From positions 8,886,060 through 8,950,059 of the forward strand of contig JADCRB010000001.1 in the NCBI GenBank assembly GCA_021464245.1: a stretch of 64,000 nt of DNA, read 5' to 3'. Shown piece after piece: positions 13,166 through 26,064 of this stretch. Position numbers and translations under genes: made by a program. The notes beneath the pieces are model-generated. The model had not been told where the DNA came from. It saw only the letters and a program-made list of their open reading frames with translations, and searched no databases. Numbering within the stretch: the stretch's first letter is position 1; every line of letters starts with the position of its first letter. The stretch comes from Carallia brachiata (Eukaryota > Streptophyta > Magnoliopsida > Malpighiales > Rhizophoraceae).

Positions 13166-13610
13166 CATTCCTTCAGTTCGTTTACATAAATTTTAAAAAT
13201 TATATCTTAGAATTTATCTAACTTTTTTCCTCAAAAAAATTAAAAAAATGTTTTTTTTTTGGATATCTTGAAATTAAAATAAAATTAATGCTTAATTTTG
13301 AAAAAAAATAAAAATTTATAAATAGTGTAATATACATGCAAAATAAATATTAATTTTATTGTTTAATTTTAATTATTTTTAATAAAAAAAATTAAAATTA
13401 ATAGTAAGTATAAGTCAATTATTTTAAAGATAAAAAAATTATTTATATATACTATATTATTCTGTCTCATATCATCCAAATATTAGATAAAATAACTATT
13501 ATATACTATTTTATGTTATTCAAGTATAAGTTAGTAGTTTAACTTATCTTATACTATGTTGGTCTATATTATTCTATTTCATACTATTCAATCTGTGTAC
13601 TAAACGCACC
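12700..13610. repeat. Probable MITE-like repeat carrying a (TC)35 microsatellite
   Basis: The right end, read on the minus strand, starts gtgcgtttagtacacagatt and continues with many short ATAGTATAAGATAAG-like words. The left part (aggataagatagtatagatt) has the same wording, as in the common plant MITE type with that terminus. A (TC)n tract at 13093-13162 sits in the middle, preceded by CT-rich DNA from 12973. Ends are approximate and no target duplication was confirmed. Confidence 0.4.
13093..13162 (+). repeat. (TC)n microsatellite
   Basis: About 35 uninterrupted TC units. The minus-strand open frame rich in Arg-Glu across it is an artefact of the repeat. Confidence 0.95.
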
Positions 13611-13662
13611 GATAAATCCTACAGGCAATTGTTTCTTCTTTTTCTTCTTCTTTCTTAGAAGT

Positions 13663-14207
13663 TTGGGCGCCAAATTTTTTAAGGGGACATTGTCATTGCT
13701 CATCCCTTCTAAAGAGTCCGCATTGATGATTTATGTCATTACAGCCTGTAACATCTTGCCCGTCGTCATACCTGAATGCTATTGGAAGCAACTCGAAAAC
13801 CATTATGAATTCTCTTCTGCAGTTCGATTATTCCCATGCTTCTTCGCTCTGATGAAGTTTTCATCAAGCTGATTGGAATTGGGATGAAGAGTAGTGAGAG
13901 GAGAGGATACATATTGCCGTTCTACTGTATATTCCTGCACCTATTCTCATGGCAAACTTCTGCAGCACATGGATTGCAGGAAGTAGTTTTTTTAGGCGAG
14001 TACACCATTTTTGTCATTGCTTGTGCTTGTGAAGCATTCAGTGTTGAGATATTCAGAACATTTGAACGTAAGCAGAAGTTGTTAAGGAGCAATAGTTATG
14101 CAACACTTCATATGGACTTGAACTTTGTGAATCCAAATGGTAATAATTATGGAATCCGTAGGTATTGTCATTATCAGGAAAAGGACTCTTTGAGGCTAAT
14201 TAACTAG
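13663..14207 (+). other. Two overlapping open frames of unknown nature
   Basis: Open frames of 69 (13663-13872) and 123 codons (13836-14207) run in different frames over less AT-rich DNA than the surroundings. No motif is recognised; the stretch CIFLHLFSWQTSAAHGLQE is hydrophobic-mixed and not clearly a membrane span. It may be a decayed gene fragment. I assign no function. Confidence 0.2.
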
Positions 14208-14542
14208 CCAATCTTAAACCAAAGTTTCTGTTAAGGTCATCAACTAAAAAAGCAAGGAAAGTTGAAGAGAAAGGCAACATAACAATCAAGAATCCACACG
14301 ACCAAACAGATTGATTTTCTTTTGATTAATTAGCTATCATTAGGACTCAAACTTGAGACCTTTTAAACTTAGTAAACCAAAATATTTAAAACAATGTCAT
14401 TATATGTGATGGAACCAAGCAAGAGACCCCTTGTTGGATTTTTTGACAAAGAGTAGAAATTGTTAAATTGTTAAAATCAGATATAGGATTTTATAATTTA
14501 ACATCATGAAGTAGATAATAGCATGCCAATGGCAATCAATTA

Positions 14543-16078
14543 TTAATGATGGTATGAAGATGGTCTTGGGGAAACCTTAGGAGGAAGAGTGGGAGGAGGG
14601 GGAACTTGAGATATGTTCATAGGAGCAGATGCTGTGGGAGAGTCGTTTGGATGGTAATAAGGGTATACAGTGTATACCGTCGACACAATTGTGAGGGCAA
14701 AAAGGAATATTGCAGCAATGAGGGACAGAAAAGCCCATGGACTTCTGAAGTAGGTGTGGAATAGATTGGCACGCCACTCATTCCAAGCCTTTTTGCTGTA
14801 AGCATTGACATTTTTGTGCACCATATCCAGACTGCTTTCTGGATCTAGCGTGATGTCTTTGGAAAGGCAGTTGAACAATTTAGCAACCGCTTTGTCACTT
14901 CCAAGGGCATTCTGAATGATGCCTCTCGAATGCAAGAGTGCCACATCCCTTTCACTGTCAATGATATTATCCATAAAGAATATATAGGATGTCACATCAT
15001 TGCCTGCACCAACATGGAAGCGTTCAAAGGCTATCAAGTTCAAAAAAATGGACTCAGTGGCATCATCCACCACAATGGTTGGAAGTTTAAGAACCCCACG
15101 ATGAAATGAGATGTCTCTCAAACTTCGTGTTTTGCTTTTCTTAAACCAGATTCCAGCTTCACTGAGCTCCGTTGCAGATCGGATAATGTCATCATCAATA
15201 TCTTTATGATGTGCCTTTCGTGGGTGTCGTTTTTCCTTGCTCTTGTCTTTGTGAAGAAGGCTTTTCCTGTACACATCCAGTACATGCAAACATTTGCTAT
15301 CGAATGTGACATGAGTGTTCAAAAGGCAGAAGCGGAGTATCAGTTTGTGGACAAACTCTTCACCCTGAAAATGTTAAAATATAAGCAATCGTGAAAACGA
15401 AAAGAAAAGATTGATGATGAATCATTGATACATGTATATATAAAGATTGATGATGAATCAAACAAGAGAACATTAAAGGTTTATTTAGCTCTATGATTCA
15501 AGTTTTTATACCCTTGGTTTGTCACTTTCAATGGCAATCAACCTATATAGAACAAGCATTGGCAGTTGATTCTCAAGCATTAGCATGTCGCGACGAATAT
15601 ATGGCATGATGTAGAGCTTCCCATGATTGCTAAAAATTGGATCGTTGGGAGCATAGTCTTCCAATGTATTATTGGCAATGCGCAAGACCTCAAGCATGAA
15701 ACAGCCATCAAGAATCATCAGTTGCAGAAATCTGTTTGAATCCTTCTGCAATGATACATCAAGTGGGTCATAGGAATCTTTTAAAGCCTGCACTACTTCA
15801 ACTAGAGATTCAACAAACAATTCCAAGGGTTTATTTGATCTCCTGAGAAAATGGAGAAGCGCTCGTTGCTTGTGCTCCTCCATCGGCTTCAGATGTTCTT
15901 CTCCATGATGGTAAGGTCCGAAGGACACTGCCTGTGGCCTGTAGGCTTTCTTGTTAAGGTCTGTGACACAAGCAGGTATCTTGTAGATAGAACGTTTGCT
16001 CCAGTGCTCCGTCTCTGTTGAAGTATCTGCCATCCTGTGAAGCTTTTCATTAACTTCAATGACCCAATTCATTGTCAT
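14543..16078 (-). CDS. DUF247 / UPF0481 membrane protein
   Basis: Two exons, 16078-15512 and 15364-14543, joined in phase 0 with a 147-bp GT-AG intron, give 462 residues, usual for DUF247. Family features: YKIPACVTDLNKKAYRPQAV then SFGPYHHG (about residues 32-58), EEHKQRALLHFLRR, FLQLMILDGCFMLEVL and the ENQLP motif near residue 175. The C-terminal half has FLNLIAFERFH, then a single hydrophobic span (about 397-421, SPWAFLSLIAAIFLFALTIV) and a Pro/Ser-rich tail. The protein is probably anchored in a membrane by this C-terminal segment. Molecular function of most DUF247 proteins is unknown; some grass members map to self-incompatibility loci, which says little about this one. Both exons are fully open, with no sign of damage. 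Confidence 0.9.
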
Positions 16079-18546
16079 TGCTTTAAATTACTCAACAAGC
16101 AGTTTTAACAAATGACAAAGAAAAATGTCTGCTCGTCTTCTTTCAAGAGAGCTCAACATGTTAGCATATATTCCTCCAAAAGGAAACAATTTGCCAAGCA
16201 TCCAAGTTTCGTCAGATTGCCTTCAGAGATAAGAGAGTTTTATTTAGTCAAATTTTGCGTAGCACAATGGACTGTTCTCTTGGGGTGTCCACATAGTTTA
16301 TTCAGTCAGTCGTTCGATTAATTTATGTACTTCAGTTTGTGGCATTCATTTGCCAGAGAAAAAAGCTAAAAATTGGAAGTCTGAAAAAGCAGAACATTCC
16401 TTTCTTGTGCAGAAAAATCTGTAGTTTGATTCTTTTATTCTTTCTTCAAGAGTGAACATATATAATATATTGTCCTGTCCTTCCTTTTTTTTTTCGTTGA
16501 TAGTACTTCATCAACGAAAAAAATATATACTAAGAATCTAGAAAAGCCAACAAAATACAGAGGAGGAAATTAAAGAAGCCCATCTCTCAATAAGGTGGAT
16601 AGATGTAGATCACACACTCCCACACATTGCTCTAAACAATCTATATATACTTGCACTGAAGGTGAAGCGAAGAACAAAATGTAACTGTATTGAAAAACTG
16701 TAAGAGCATATCCCCTAATGCTGGGCGCCACAAGAATCCGTGACTGAGATGTTCTAATGAAGGCATCTCGAAATCAAAAGCATATAAAGCACCTAATCAT
16801 ACATCTAACAGTCGGTGACATTCTTAGTTGTTTGCTTGGAGTGAGGGATTTCAGAGAGTAATTATTGAGACAGATCCCTAATCAACTTATCAGGCTATTT
16901 TATACGGCACGGTGTTTATTCATCCACAGGCTTCCCTTATTCATTGCTATAGATTGATGCAAAGAGATTGGTTTATTAAGCTGGTTCATATTTATCAAGA
17001 TAGAAATTGAGTTGCAGATTGACTTATTTCCTTTGTTTTCACTCAAAGTTTGAGGTTTACTATCCTTAATTATTTGTTAAAGAGACTGCAGAGTTTACAT
17101 ATAAAATATGTGATTGTGATCAACTTTTCTAGAGATATTTTAATTTAATTTTAAATATAACCTTCCTTCCTTGTAAATAAAAAATAGCAATAATAATAAA
17201 GAAAAGAAGTAGACCCATATTAAGCATCCGTGACTAGAAACTGGACAGTGGGGCACCGATACATCAGACTTGTTAATATAAAAACTCTTTTACGACAGAC
17301 GAAGCTATTTACAAGAAATTTCGAATAGGGCCATTATACGGCCAAATTATTTGATCTAAACGGTATTAAGATATTATGTAGTTTATATAATGATAAATGT
17401 ATGTTGTGTAATTATAATTAAAAAATATAAATTGAAAAAAATAGTAATATTTGTTGATATCAATTTTTAGTATTATAATTGTATAAAATATGCTCGTTAT
17501 TATACAAAATAAGAATCTGAATAGTATTTAATTATCTTCTTATTTGTTTATGTACTTTTTCCCTTTTCCAATATATAATTTGTGTTCAACATATTCGCGT
17601 CTACTTATTTTCCAAGGTACCAAAAGAAAAAAAAAATATTAATTGGAACACTGCTGGGCGGAATTAACTAGGCTTATATAACACAGCGTGTTTGCAGCAT
17701 TAATAATCTCACAAGAAGAAGACAAAGATGGAATGAGAAGAAATAGTTGCAGTGCAGTGAAATAGCAGCTACTTAAGCTGTCAATCACATCAAAAAGGTT
17801 CAATGAGGAGTAAAAAAGATTGCACGCGGGTTTGAATCTTTTAGAGATAATTCAGCAACCAGAAAAGAAGACAGAGCAAAATTTACTCTATAAGAGCAAC
17901 GCAGTAAGCACTCATTAATGAACAACTACAGGAGTATTTTTGGCACAATTGCATCTCGAACCAATTGGTAATGGGCAGCAGTGCCACTAATCACGCCGTC
18001 ATTTCAATTGTACAGTACCTCAATCCTCGGAGCAAAACAAGGAATAATAATAAGGAAAAAAGTAAATTTATAAAATCGTACATCTGTTTGAATGTTATTT
18101 TGTGTAATAAGACTGTTATTTTATATAATAAGACTGTTATTTTATGTAATAAAAAAAATTTATTTTTTTTACATAAAATAAAATTTTTATTGTATAAAAT
18201 ATCAACCTTATTACATTCAAATAAATATTTAATTTTAAAAGTGTAAGGACACCCTAATAATAATTAGAGGAAGGGGCGGCAGGTGGCTGCCTTTGCCTCC
18301 TTTTACCTTTGTCAAACCATAGTCATCATATTCTGAATCAATCAATAATTCTTATTATTATTGTCATATCACGAGCATAATCATCATTATTATTAAATTG
18401 AATTAAACAAGGACAACATTATGACGATACATATGACCATCCTCAATCCACGCAATAAATTATAATAGAATAGGATAATAATAATAATAATAATAGAATT
18501 GATAATATTGCCATCAGAAAATTAAATTATATTATCACTGTATGGA
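16079..18546. other. Intergenic, AT-rich, no gene recognised
   Basis: The 5' flank of the DUF247 gene and the 3' flank of the XTH gene meet here. Open frames at 16112-16321 and 17965-18246 have no recognisable domain. A short fold-back of A/T sequence lies at about 17370-17510. A 21-bp tandem repeat at 18093-18153 is listed separately. Confidence 0.5.
18093..18153 (+). repeat. 21-bp tandem repeat, about 2.9 units
   Basis: The unit tgttattttgtgtaataaga plus c occurs at 18093-18113, 18114-18134 and, incomplete, from 18135, with one or two substitutions per copy. Confidence 0.85.
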
Positions 18547-20952
18547 TCAGACGTCTCTGTCCCTGCGGCATTCCGGAGGAAGCGCGGGGTACCTGACCCT
18601 ATCAGTGCAGTAGTTGTAGATTGTGAATTTCTGGCGGACCCAGCTAAGCCTCCTGTACTGATAGCCGTCCAAATCCTGGAACTCCGTCTGGTCCCACCAC
18701 CTCTTGCCTTGGGTGGCACAGAACTTGGCTTCCACCGAAGCCTCACAGCCGTCCACGTGGAAGCCCTTGTAGGAGGCTATGAAGGGCGCCTTGGACCAGT
18801 CCGTTTTCTCCAGCCCGCCTCTGGTGGCCCAGTCATCCGCGTTCCACAGGCTCGAGTATATCTTCATGGGTTGGTTGAAAGGAAATCTCACTCCCAAGTC
18901 TTTGCAGTTTTTGAACACTCTGATTGGTACGTCGTCCACGAAGAACCTGCAAAGCATGCCCCCCAAAAAAATGTATATGTGTATATTGATAAATATTTTT
19001 TTAAAAAAATAATGCAAAAACACCACATGCAAGTGTGAACTATAATGTTTACACTTATTATATATATATATAAGAACATTTTACGCTTGAAAAGGCGCCC
19101 ACATTATCCCGGTTCATTACAGTCAATTAGTAAACACACATTGAAAGCTATATTAAAGTTAATTTTCTGGATTTCACAGGCACGCATGCATACGAAAACA
19201 TAAGAATGGCAAATGCTATTGAACTTGAATGATATTCCAATTCACAGACTGCACAATATTTATTAATTAACATGCCTATCAAATTTGAGTAAATTATTAA
19301 GAGTAACACTAGATGACTTTACAATTCACGGCCAGCAGGTCTCGTAATAGACAAAAAAAAATAATTTTATCTAATAGCATCTGATAGTTATTTATTTTTT
19401 ATTTTTCATGAATTCAATAATCCAACAATTTATATCACTTTATCGCTATTTTGTAACTATTTAAATGAAGTCATCCAAGTTTTTCAATTATTGATATATA
19501 TATACGTATTTCAAATCAATATTAGATTTAGCATAGATAGCATAGATAGGGGACAATAAAAAGAAACTCATTACACCGGCTCAAAAGTAATCTCTGTTCG
19601 GCGGTCAATGGTTAAAGCCAACGACATGTAATTTGTCAGAAAAGAGTGAACTACTTTCCCCATTTTGAACACAAAAGGACATCCCCGGCCCCGGCGGGTC
19701 TGGGTCCAGATGCTGTTTCTTGATTACTGCATCGCGGCAAACAACCGAAGATGTTTGGTCAATTGGTAATCGAATATTGACAAAACAACCCACATCGTTG
19801 GGACATGTTCTGACAAATCTATATAAACACAACTTGACAATTTTTTAGTGGACGAAGTATATGTATTATTGCACTTAAATTGAAGGGATATATACAGCTA
19901 CGAAAGGATGCTGCTCATAATTTAATTAAGCTAATTATAAGGCGGATAATAACTAATTAACAAGTGTAACAATTAATAACTAATTAATTAAGCTAGCTAA
20001 AAATCGTATATATGTGTAGGTAAATTAAATTGAAGGAAGAATGGTAGCACTCACACAATCTGGTAGAGATTCCAGAGGATAGAGTAGGCGTGGTATGCAG
20101 TGGTTGGGTCAAACCAAAGGTAAATCCTCTGCTCTCTATTCCCCTTCCCTCCTGTGAACACGTTCGTCTGCAAAATATAAGGCTGCCCACTCCTGTTCCC
20201 TAAGAACTCGAAGTCTATCTCGTCATGCTCCGAGTTTTGTGAAGATAGCTGCCAATGGCCATTCCATGCCAAACCAACCCAACCAAACCCAACCATCGGA
20301 ATTAATTAATTATACGTCAATGCACACCGTTCGTCAATCAATTAATATTCCAGGGGATCATTCCAAATACGTTAATCATTAATTACTTTATATAACAAAT
20401 TAGCTAACGAATTGAAATGCCAATGAAAATTTCATTTCTTAATTAGTGTAATCTTTCATCGTTTAAATAACGTGATTGAGGGTTATATAAACTCACATAA
20501 AAAGCAGTAACCGTTCCAGCTGAATCCCCTGGAACTAACTTTATTTGCATACTGAAGTGGCCGAACAAGTATGACCCCTTTGATTGGAAACCAGTACCTG
20601 TAAAAATTAATTAATTTCAACCCACTAATTAGCGCCACAGTTGTTGCTCTAATCAATTAACAAGTCACCAGCAGCTAGCATGATCAATTACGCCTAGCAA
20701 TCAACAGAAGTCCAAAACATTAAGTTGATTGCTTAATTTACAAATAGAATTACACAAACCAGTGTATTTATCCAAGTGAAGCTGAATATCAGAGCCCCCG
20801 TTGAAGTACTTGATGTGATCAAAAGCCCACGTTGGGACATAGTTCCTGTAGAATGGCACATCGACCGGCTTCCTTGGGGCGGCCCCCATTGTCCCACTTA
20901 CCATAATAATCAGAATTATAACCAGCAAAGTAGTCCGTCGATGATAATCCAT
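18547..20952 (-). CDS. Xyloglucan endotransglucosylase/hydrolase, XTH5-like (GH16)
   Basis: Cuts and rejoins xyloglucan chains in the cell wall during growth. Four exons, 20952-20760, 20597-20497, 20248-20055 and 18946-18547, all GT-AG and in phase, give 295 residues, the normal XTH length. A signal peptide (about residues 1-24, [17 protein letters not shown]) is followed by [19 protein letters not shown]. The GH16 active site [10 protein letters not shown] (about 106-115) has both catalytic Glu, and the next residues NRSG form the conserved N-glycosylation site. C-terminal features are [12 protein letters not shown], the Cys-containing XET_C region ([29 protein letters not shown]) and the end [10 protein letters not shown], which matches XTH4/XTH5-type proteins. 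I chose Met at 20952 because it directly precedes the signal peptide; an in-frame Met lies six codons upstream. Intron 3 (1.1 kb) is AT-rich and empty. Confidence 0.95.
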
Positions 20953-22759
20953 TGTTTGATCTGAATGCATATAATATAAGAGTTCGCGAAGCAACAACTA
21001 ATCAGTTAGTTTAATGGGATGAGAAATAAAGAGTCATCAAAAGAAGATGGAGCTGTGTGTTTCTCAAATACGTAGAGAGCCCTATCACCAGGAAGAATAG
21101 AAGAAGCAGTAGTGGCCAGAAAGGGGGAGAGTATGCGGGGATGAGTGAGTGAGCCAGGAGAAGGAGGGGAAGCCCTTTATGTAGTCGTTGTTTTTGAATT
21201 TTAAAATCAACTAGCATCTTCAAAATAATTGTACGTGTTTGTCTTTGGGGCCTGCCAATGCATTTATCTTAATGTCTAGATGCTTAATGCACAAAGTAAT
21301 CATCAGTATTTGTGATTGAAAAATGGGTAGAGTTCATGGTTGGAGCATATTATATTCAGTAGTGGTGATTCCTGTGTGTATATCCATGTTTAATTATTCA
21401 TGTAACCATATAGGCATACATACACACATATATGTCCACAAGAGTGAGTTTAATGGTTAAGAATTTGTTAATGTGCTCTCGAACTCGAATTTTATCGACA
21501 TCTATTAAAATTTTTTATAAATAAATTACGCGTAAATTTTATTGTAAATTTAGTGACTATTTATGGATCAATGCACGTGATGCGGTAGGTACATAGGGGA
21601 AGTTTGATTATTGTTCTTGGCAGTTTGGTCTCTGCTGTTGAAATCTGATTTGAACAGGTGCCCAACAGGCAACATGGGGCGAAATAGCAAGGCAAATGCA
21701 TGATAACGCGTGGACAATGTATCTGAAATTAGGCACACATTATCAATAGTCGTGTAATTTTTTTTTTTCGGGGGGGAGGGGGAGCGGCTACGCAGTACGA
21801 TTTACAAGAGCAATATTATAGTGGATGGTATGTATATAGGGTTTTGGCATGTATATAGGGTTTTATTATGGGCACTGCAAATGGATACGAATTGTTTGGA
21901 CTAAAGAAATGGATACCAAATGGACACTGAATTACAGTTGACATGGAAATTTATCCATAAAATAGATTTTTTTTGGTGCAAATTTATACATAAAATAGAT
22001 AGTTGTGATGGATTAGCGTCTATTTTGTTTTCCTTTGTGGTGTCCACCAAACATTTTTGGTGTATATATATGATCACTGTACTGTCCTGAGTCGATAGAT
22101 GTGAAAAAAGAAACAAAAATTAAAAAAAAAATAAAAGTAAAAGTCGGGAATATACGCATCTTCTCATCACCACCTGACCTGGAATTGTCCAGTTAACAAT
22201 TTCCACCTCTGCATCTCTCTGGACTGGCTGGTTTCTGCATGCCATCATGTCCAATGTCCATTGCTTATGTTTATCAGTCAATGAGCTGGAATCTCTTGGA
22301 GGAGGGTGAAAATAGAGGTCTGGGGGTGGTGTCCCACTAAAATATGGAATTGATTTTTTTTCATTATATTAAAAAAAATTGTGAAATTAAAAATTATAAA
22401 TTATAAATTTAAAATTAAATAAATGTTGTTTTAAAATTTAAAATATAAATATTAAATAATATATATTAAAATAAAATTTTCTTTAAAAAATTTAAAGTGG
22501 TTTTAATGCAACCGATTATATTTTTCAATAGCATTTAGACAATTTGTCGGGAGGTGGTGCCTGATGCATTACCTATTCCCTCGAAAAAAGACTACTGTCT
22601 TTCTACTTTTGTCATTTTGTGGCAGGGAATCTACTCAGATTTAGCCCGATTTCACCTTCCTACATAAAAAAACAAACCTAAAAATTTTTTACATATATTT
22701 TAGCTTCCAAGCACCACGTTTGATGAAGAGCCCCTAAAGTCTTGATCACCACGGTCATC
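20953..22759. other. XTH upstream region and AT-rich intergenic DNA
   Basis: Beyond the likely XTH promoter I see no gene. A G-rich homopolymer (gggggggaggggg) lies at about 21771-21783. The stretch 21440-21540 has weak tRNA-like wording (atggttaagaa ... gaactcgaat), as in a degraded SINE, but not enough to call. Confidence 0.45.
21174..21181 (-). promoter_or_regulatory. Possible TATA box of the XTH gene
   Basis: On the minus strand the sequence reads ctacataaagggcttcccc, about 220 bp before the XTH start codon, followed by a CT-rich leader typical of plant 5' UTRs. This is a motif match only. Confidence 0.3.
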
Positions 22760-23289
22760 TACTGGTGTCAAAAAGTTGAGTTGAGTTAGACTTGGGTTAG
22801 ATTTGAGTTGGAGTATTTTGGGTTCGGGTCATTTTTAGTTAGGTTATTTTCAAGTCATGTTACATTTGATTCGGGTTTGGGTTGGGTCGTTTCAGATTCG
22901 GATTAGATTCAGATCGAATTCGGGTCGAATTCGCACTGAACTATTATTTTTTTAAGTCATTTTTTACTAAAATAAAACATTTCAATTAAATTTAAAATTC
23001 ATTTCTATAATAAATTAAATGTTTAAATTTAATTTTTACGTCATATATATTTATATTTTACGAAAATGGTACTAATTAGTATTTAAAAGAGATAAGTCAA
23101 AGGTAAAAGTAAAAAAAAAAATTCAGTATTTTGTCTTTTTCTTAACCCAATGGGATCCAACCCAAAATTTTCGAGTTATTTTCGGGTTGGATCACTTTTG
23201 GATTCGTGTTGAAAAATCGGGTTCCTGACCCAATATTTTCAGATGGATTCAAACAGGTTATCGGGTCGAGTCACTTTTTGACACTTCTA
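22760..23289. mobile_element. hAT-type non-autonomous element (MITE) with 8-bp target duplication
   Basis: The 530-bp element is flanked by the direct repeat cggtcatc (22752-22759 and 23290-23297). Its ends are inverted repeats: left tactggtgtcaaaaagt, right read on the other strand tagaagtgtcaaaaagt. An 8-bp duplication with TA..GTGTCAA ends is the hallmark of hAT transposons. The interior has many GGGTT/CGGGT words (for example gggttcgggtcatttt) around an AT core, with no open frame. It must have been moved by a transposase encoded elsewhere. Confidence 0.82.
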
Positions 23290-25697
23290 CGGTCATCACA
23301 TAACTAGAGAATAATGCAGGAGATGTAGTATGCCTTTTTTTTTTTTTTCCTCTCTCTCTCTAATTTATATGTAGACATGGTACGTTTTTTTTTTAGGTAT
23401 TATTAAAAAAATTTTGACTACAAAAGAACTTTATTGTATAGAATTAGATAATTGGACACTTATTTAATGTATGAATTCACAATTTAATTTTATTTTACTA
23501 ATTTTAATTCTTGTATTTTTTTCTGTATCATTATTTCGTGTTTGTGTACTAATATGTTGTTCTTTGTATTTTAAGATGAATATACATATATACACACACG
23601 TATATATTTCACTATGTTATTATATAATAGGGTAAATCGGTAATTAGCAAACTAGTATTTTAATTTCTAGTCAGCAACAATTTTGTGACATTATTTATTT
23701 AGTTATTTATTTATTTATTTATGGCATATATACAACCGATGCGCATGTGTGTTGTCAGTGAGCTGGCGGTTATTAGAAGGGTTGTAGGGTTTTCGAATCA
23801 CAAAAAATAATTCTGAAAATGAGTTGGGTACCCAGGTTGGTATTCGATCTTTGTATCGATTGATATAATAATATTTTAGTAATATATATATTTTTAAAAT
23901 TTATATTTTAAATTTTAAGATAATATTTATTTATATCTAAATTTTAATTTAAAAATAATAAAAAATAATATAATATTAATCGCAATAAATGTATCCAAGC
24001 TCTTATGAAAATGAGAGGAGAGATAAGAAAAGACCAAAGGATAAAAAAGGAATAAGGGTGATGAAATTTCGATAAAAGGGCATATCAACACTTTCCATAA
24101 AACGACCTACCAAAGAAGAAAATTCACCTAATTGCATGGCTGTGATTATGTAATTGGGTATCACAACTATATTATTATTATTAAGTACTGACAAGTTCAG
24201 CTTATTTTGTTGGTGGTATGAGATACTAATTTGATTCAGTTTTTTTTTTTGTCAAGTATCATTAATAAAATATTGACGCATTTGTTCACTAAAAAAATAT
24301 TCACTGATTTATAAAAAAAGAAATTAATGATAGCATTATAAATTTTGAAAAAGTAATGTCATGTATTTATAGCAAAGCTCTACATTCTTTTTGTAAAGCT
24401 ACTCTAACGTTACGCAGCTCAATGGTGGACTAAAATTACTATCTGTATGCCACCGCCGCGGCCGACATACCCAAATTCGATCCTGTCTTATCGAGAGACA
24501 TGCCATTTCCAATTAAATGTTCATGTCACGTCTGCATTGTGCATGCATGCCTTTGTAAATTAGATTCTCCTAGTTAATTTGTTGTCACCAGCAGCAAGAT
24601 AAATATGCTGGTTCTTTTGCAAGTATTTTTAAAAAAGAAAAAGGAAGAAACCGGAGGATGCATCATGGGGAAGCATGAATGGGCTTATGGCAGAGGACCA
24701 GAGAACAGGTACCACATATGTGCTGCTGTAGAAGTTTGGAGACCCGGAAAAAAAAAAAAAAAGAACAGTGGTAATCTTTTATTAGGGTTCCATTACAAGT
24801 AAAATTTCTATAATACAATTGCATAAATTCATTATATAATTATAAATTCATTATATAACTATTATATAACTATCTTGATTATAAATGCAATGAAAAAAGA
24901 AAAAATAATTATTATTTTTTTCCATTGTACAATGAATTCATATAGTTGTACAAAATTCTTAACTCATTACATTACGAAAACTTTTCCAACAACTTTTCTT
25001 CTAAACGTATACCTTTGTTTTTTTTTCCCTTTTATTAATATATAGAGACGTGGGTGTGGTGTTGTTTTGGCAAGATGGAAAGAGTTTGTCCCACAATCAA
25101 TTGGATTGGGTAGACAGACAAAGGCCAAAAACAAATGGGTGGAGATTGAGAGGTCCAAGTGACACGAGCATGGGGGAAATGGGTGTGAAAGAGGGGATCC
25201 GAGTGACACAAGCATATGGGAACGGTCTCTGATGAATTGACGAATTGCGTCAGCTGTCAACCCCCCAAATGCTCCAGCACCGGCACCGCCACATGGCTCG
25301 ATTTAATGTAATTTTGCCATTCAGCTTCCAATAATAGAATTGACACTTTGAATGCGTAGGATCGATCGATCGATCTGCTCAATGCTTTTGGTGAGAACAA
25401 GCTTATGCTGCCTCAAAGTAGGAGTTGGGTTGCGGTAAGTGTAATTCTAACTTTTCTTTCTTTTTTTTTTTTTTTCGAGAATAAAGTGTAATTCTAACTT
25501 AAAAGTTCAAATTGTTGGTAAAACTTAAAAACAAATCTTTTATTAAATTTAATTTAACCCCTTTTTTCCGTGTAAATTCATTAATTTAAAAGAAAAAGAT
25601 AGAGGGGCAGAAGACTTATGGCTATAGTGGAGCCATAAGCCATAAGTCTCCCCTGAGCGGGAATTTTTTTAATCAAGTTTTAATGTAACTTTTTAAT
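23290..25697. other. Gene-free repeat-rich DNA
   Basis: AT-rich DNA with short microsatellites (attt repeats near 23695). SINE-like wording occurs at about 23750-23830 (cagtgagctggcggttatta ... gggttttcgaatcac). Open frames at 24003-24194 and 24605-24802 resemble nothing known. Confidence 0.4.
24800..24960. repeat. Short palindromic repeat, family copy 1
   Basis: One arm reads tacaattgcataaattcatt; the other arm, on the opposite strand, reads tacaactatatgaattcatt. The two flank an AT core, so the whole can fold on itself. The same pattern appears at 36193, 41375 and 53884. Confidence 0.5.
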
Positions 25698-25980
25698 CCG
25701 TCTGTTTGTTTACTGTAAAATAACTTATATTTGTAAAATATTTACAGAGAAAAATATTTACAGTAAAAATAATGATTTTTCTTTATCATTTACTTATAGT
25801 ACAGTTTGTGTTTTCCCTGAAAATAACTTCAGCTCTACAAAATGAGAAATTATTTTACCTAAAAATTTAAAAATTTTCCCTAAATTTTGCCTATATAAAA
25901 TATTTTTTCGTGAAACAAATACCGAAAAACCAGTAAAATTTTTTCCTGTAAAATATTTTATAGAAAACAAATACATCCTT
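25698..25980. mobile_element. MITE with GTTTGTTT...GTAAAATATTT inverted ends
   Basis: The left end reads ctgtttgtttactgtaaaat and the right end, on the other strand, tatttgttttctataaaata followed by ttttacaggaaaa. The ends are inverted copies of about 50 bp over a total of about 283 bp. It has no coding capacity. A target duplication was not resolved, so superfamily is unassigned. Confidence 0.55.
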
Positions 25981-26064
25981 AGAGTAACAATAGACACTTT
26001 TAAAATTTAGCTTAAAAAATTCAATTTTTTATTATTTTTTGAAAGTAGATCTCACCATTATGGG

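Noticed and set aside
12980..13168. Minus-strand open frame rich in Arg-Glu
   Set aside because: It is the translation of a (TC)n microsatellite, not a gene.
17815..17870. B-box-like cgggtttgaatctttt
   Set aside because: No matching A box or tRNA fold upstream.
25611..25646. Small hairpin (gacttatggct ... agccataagccataagtc)
   Set aside because: The stem is short and imperfect; without conservation or transcript data it is within chance expectation for 64 kb.
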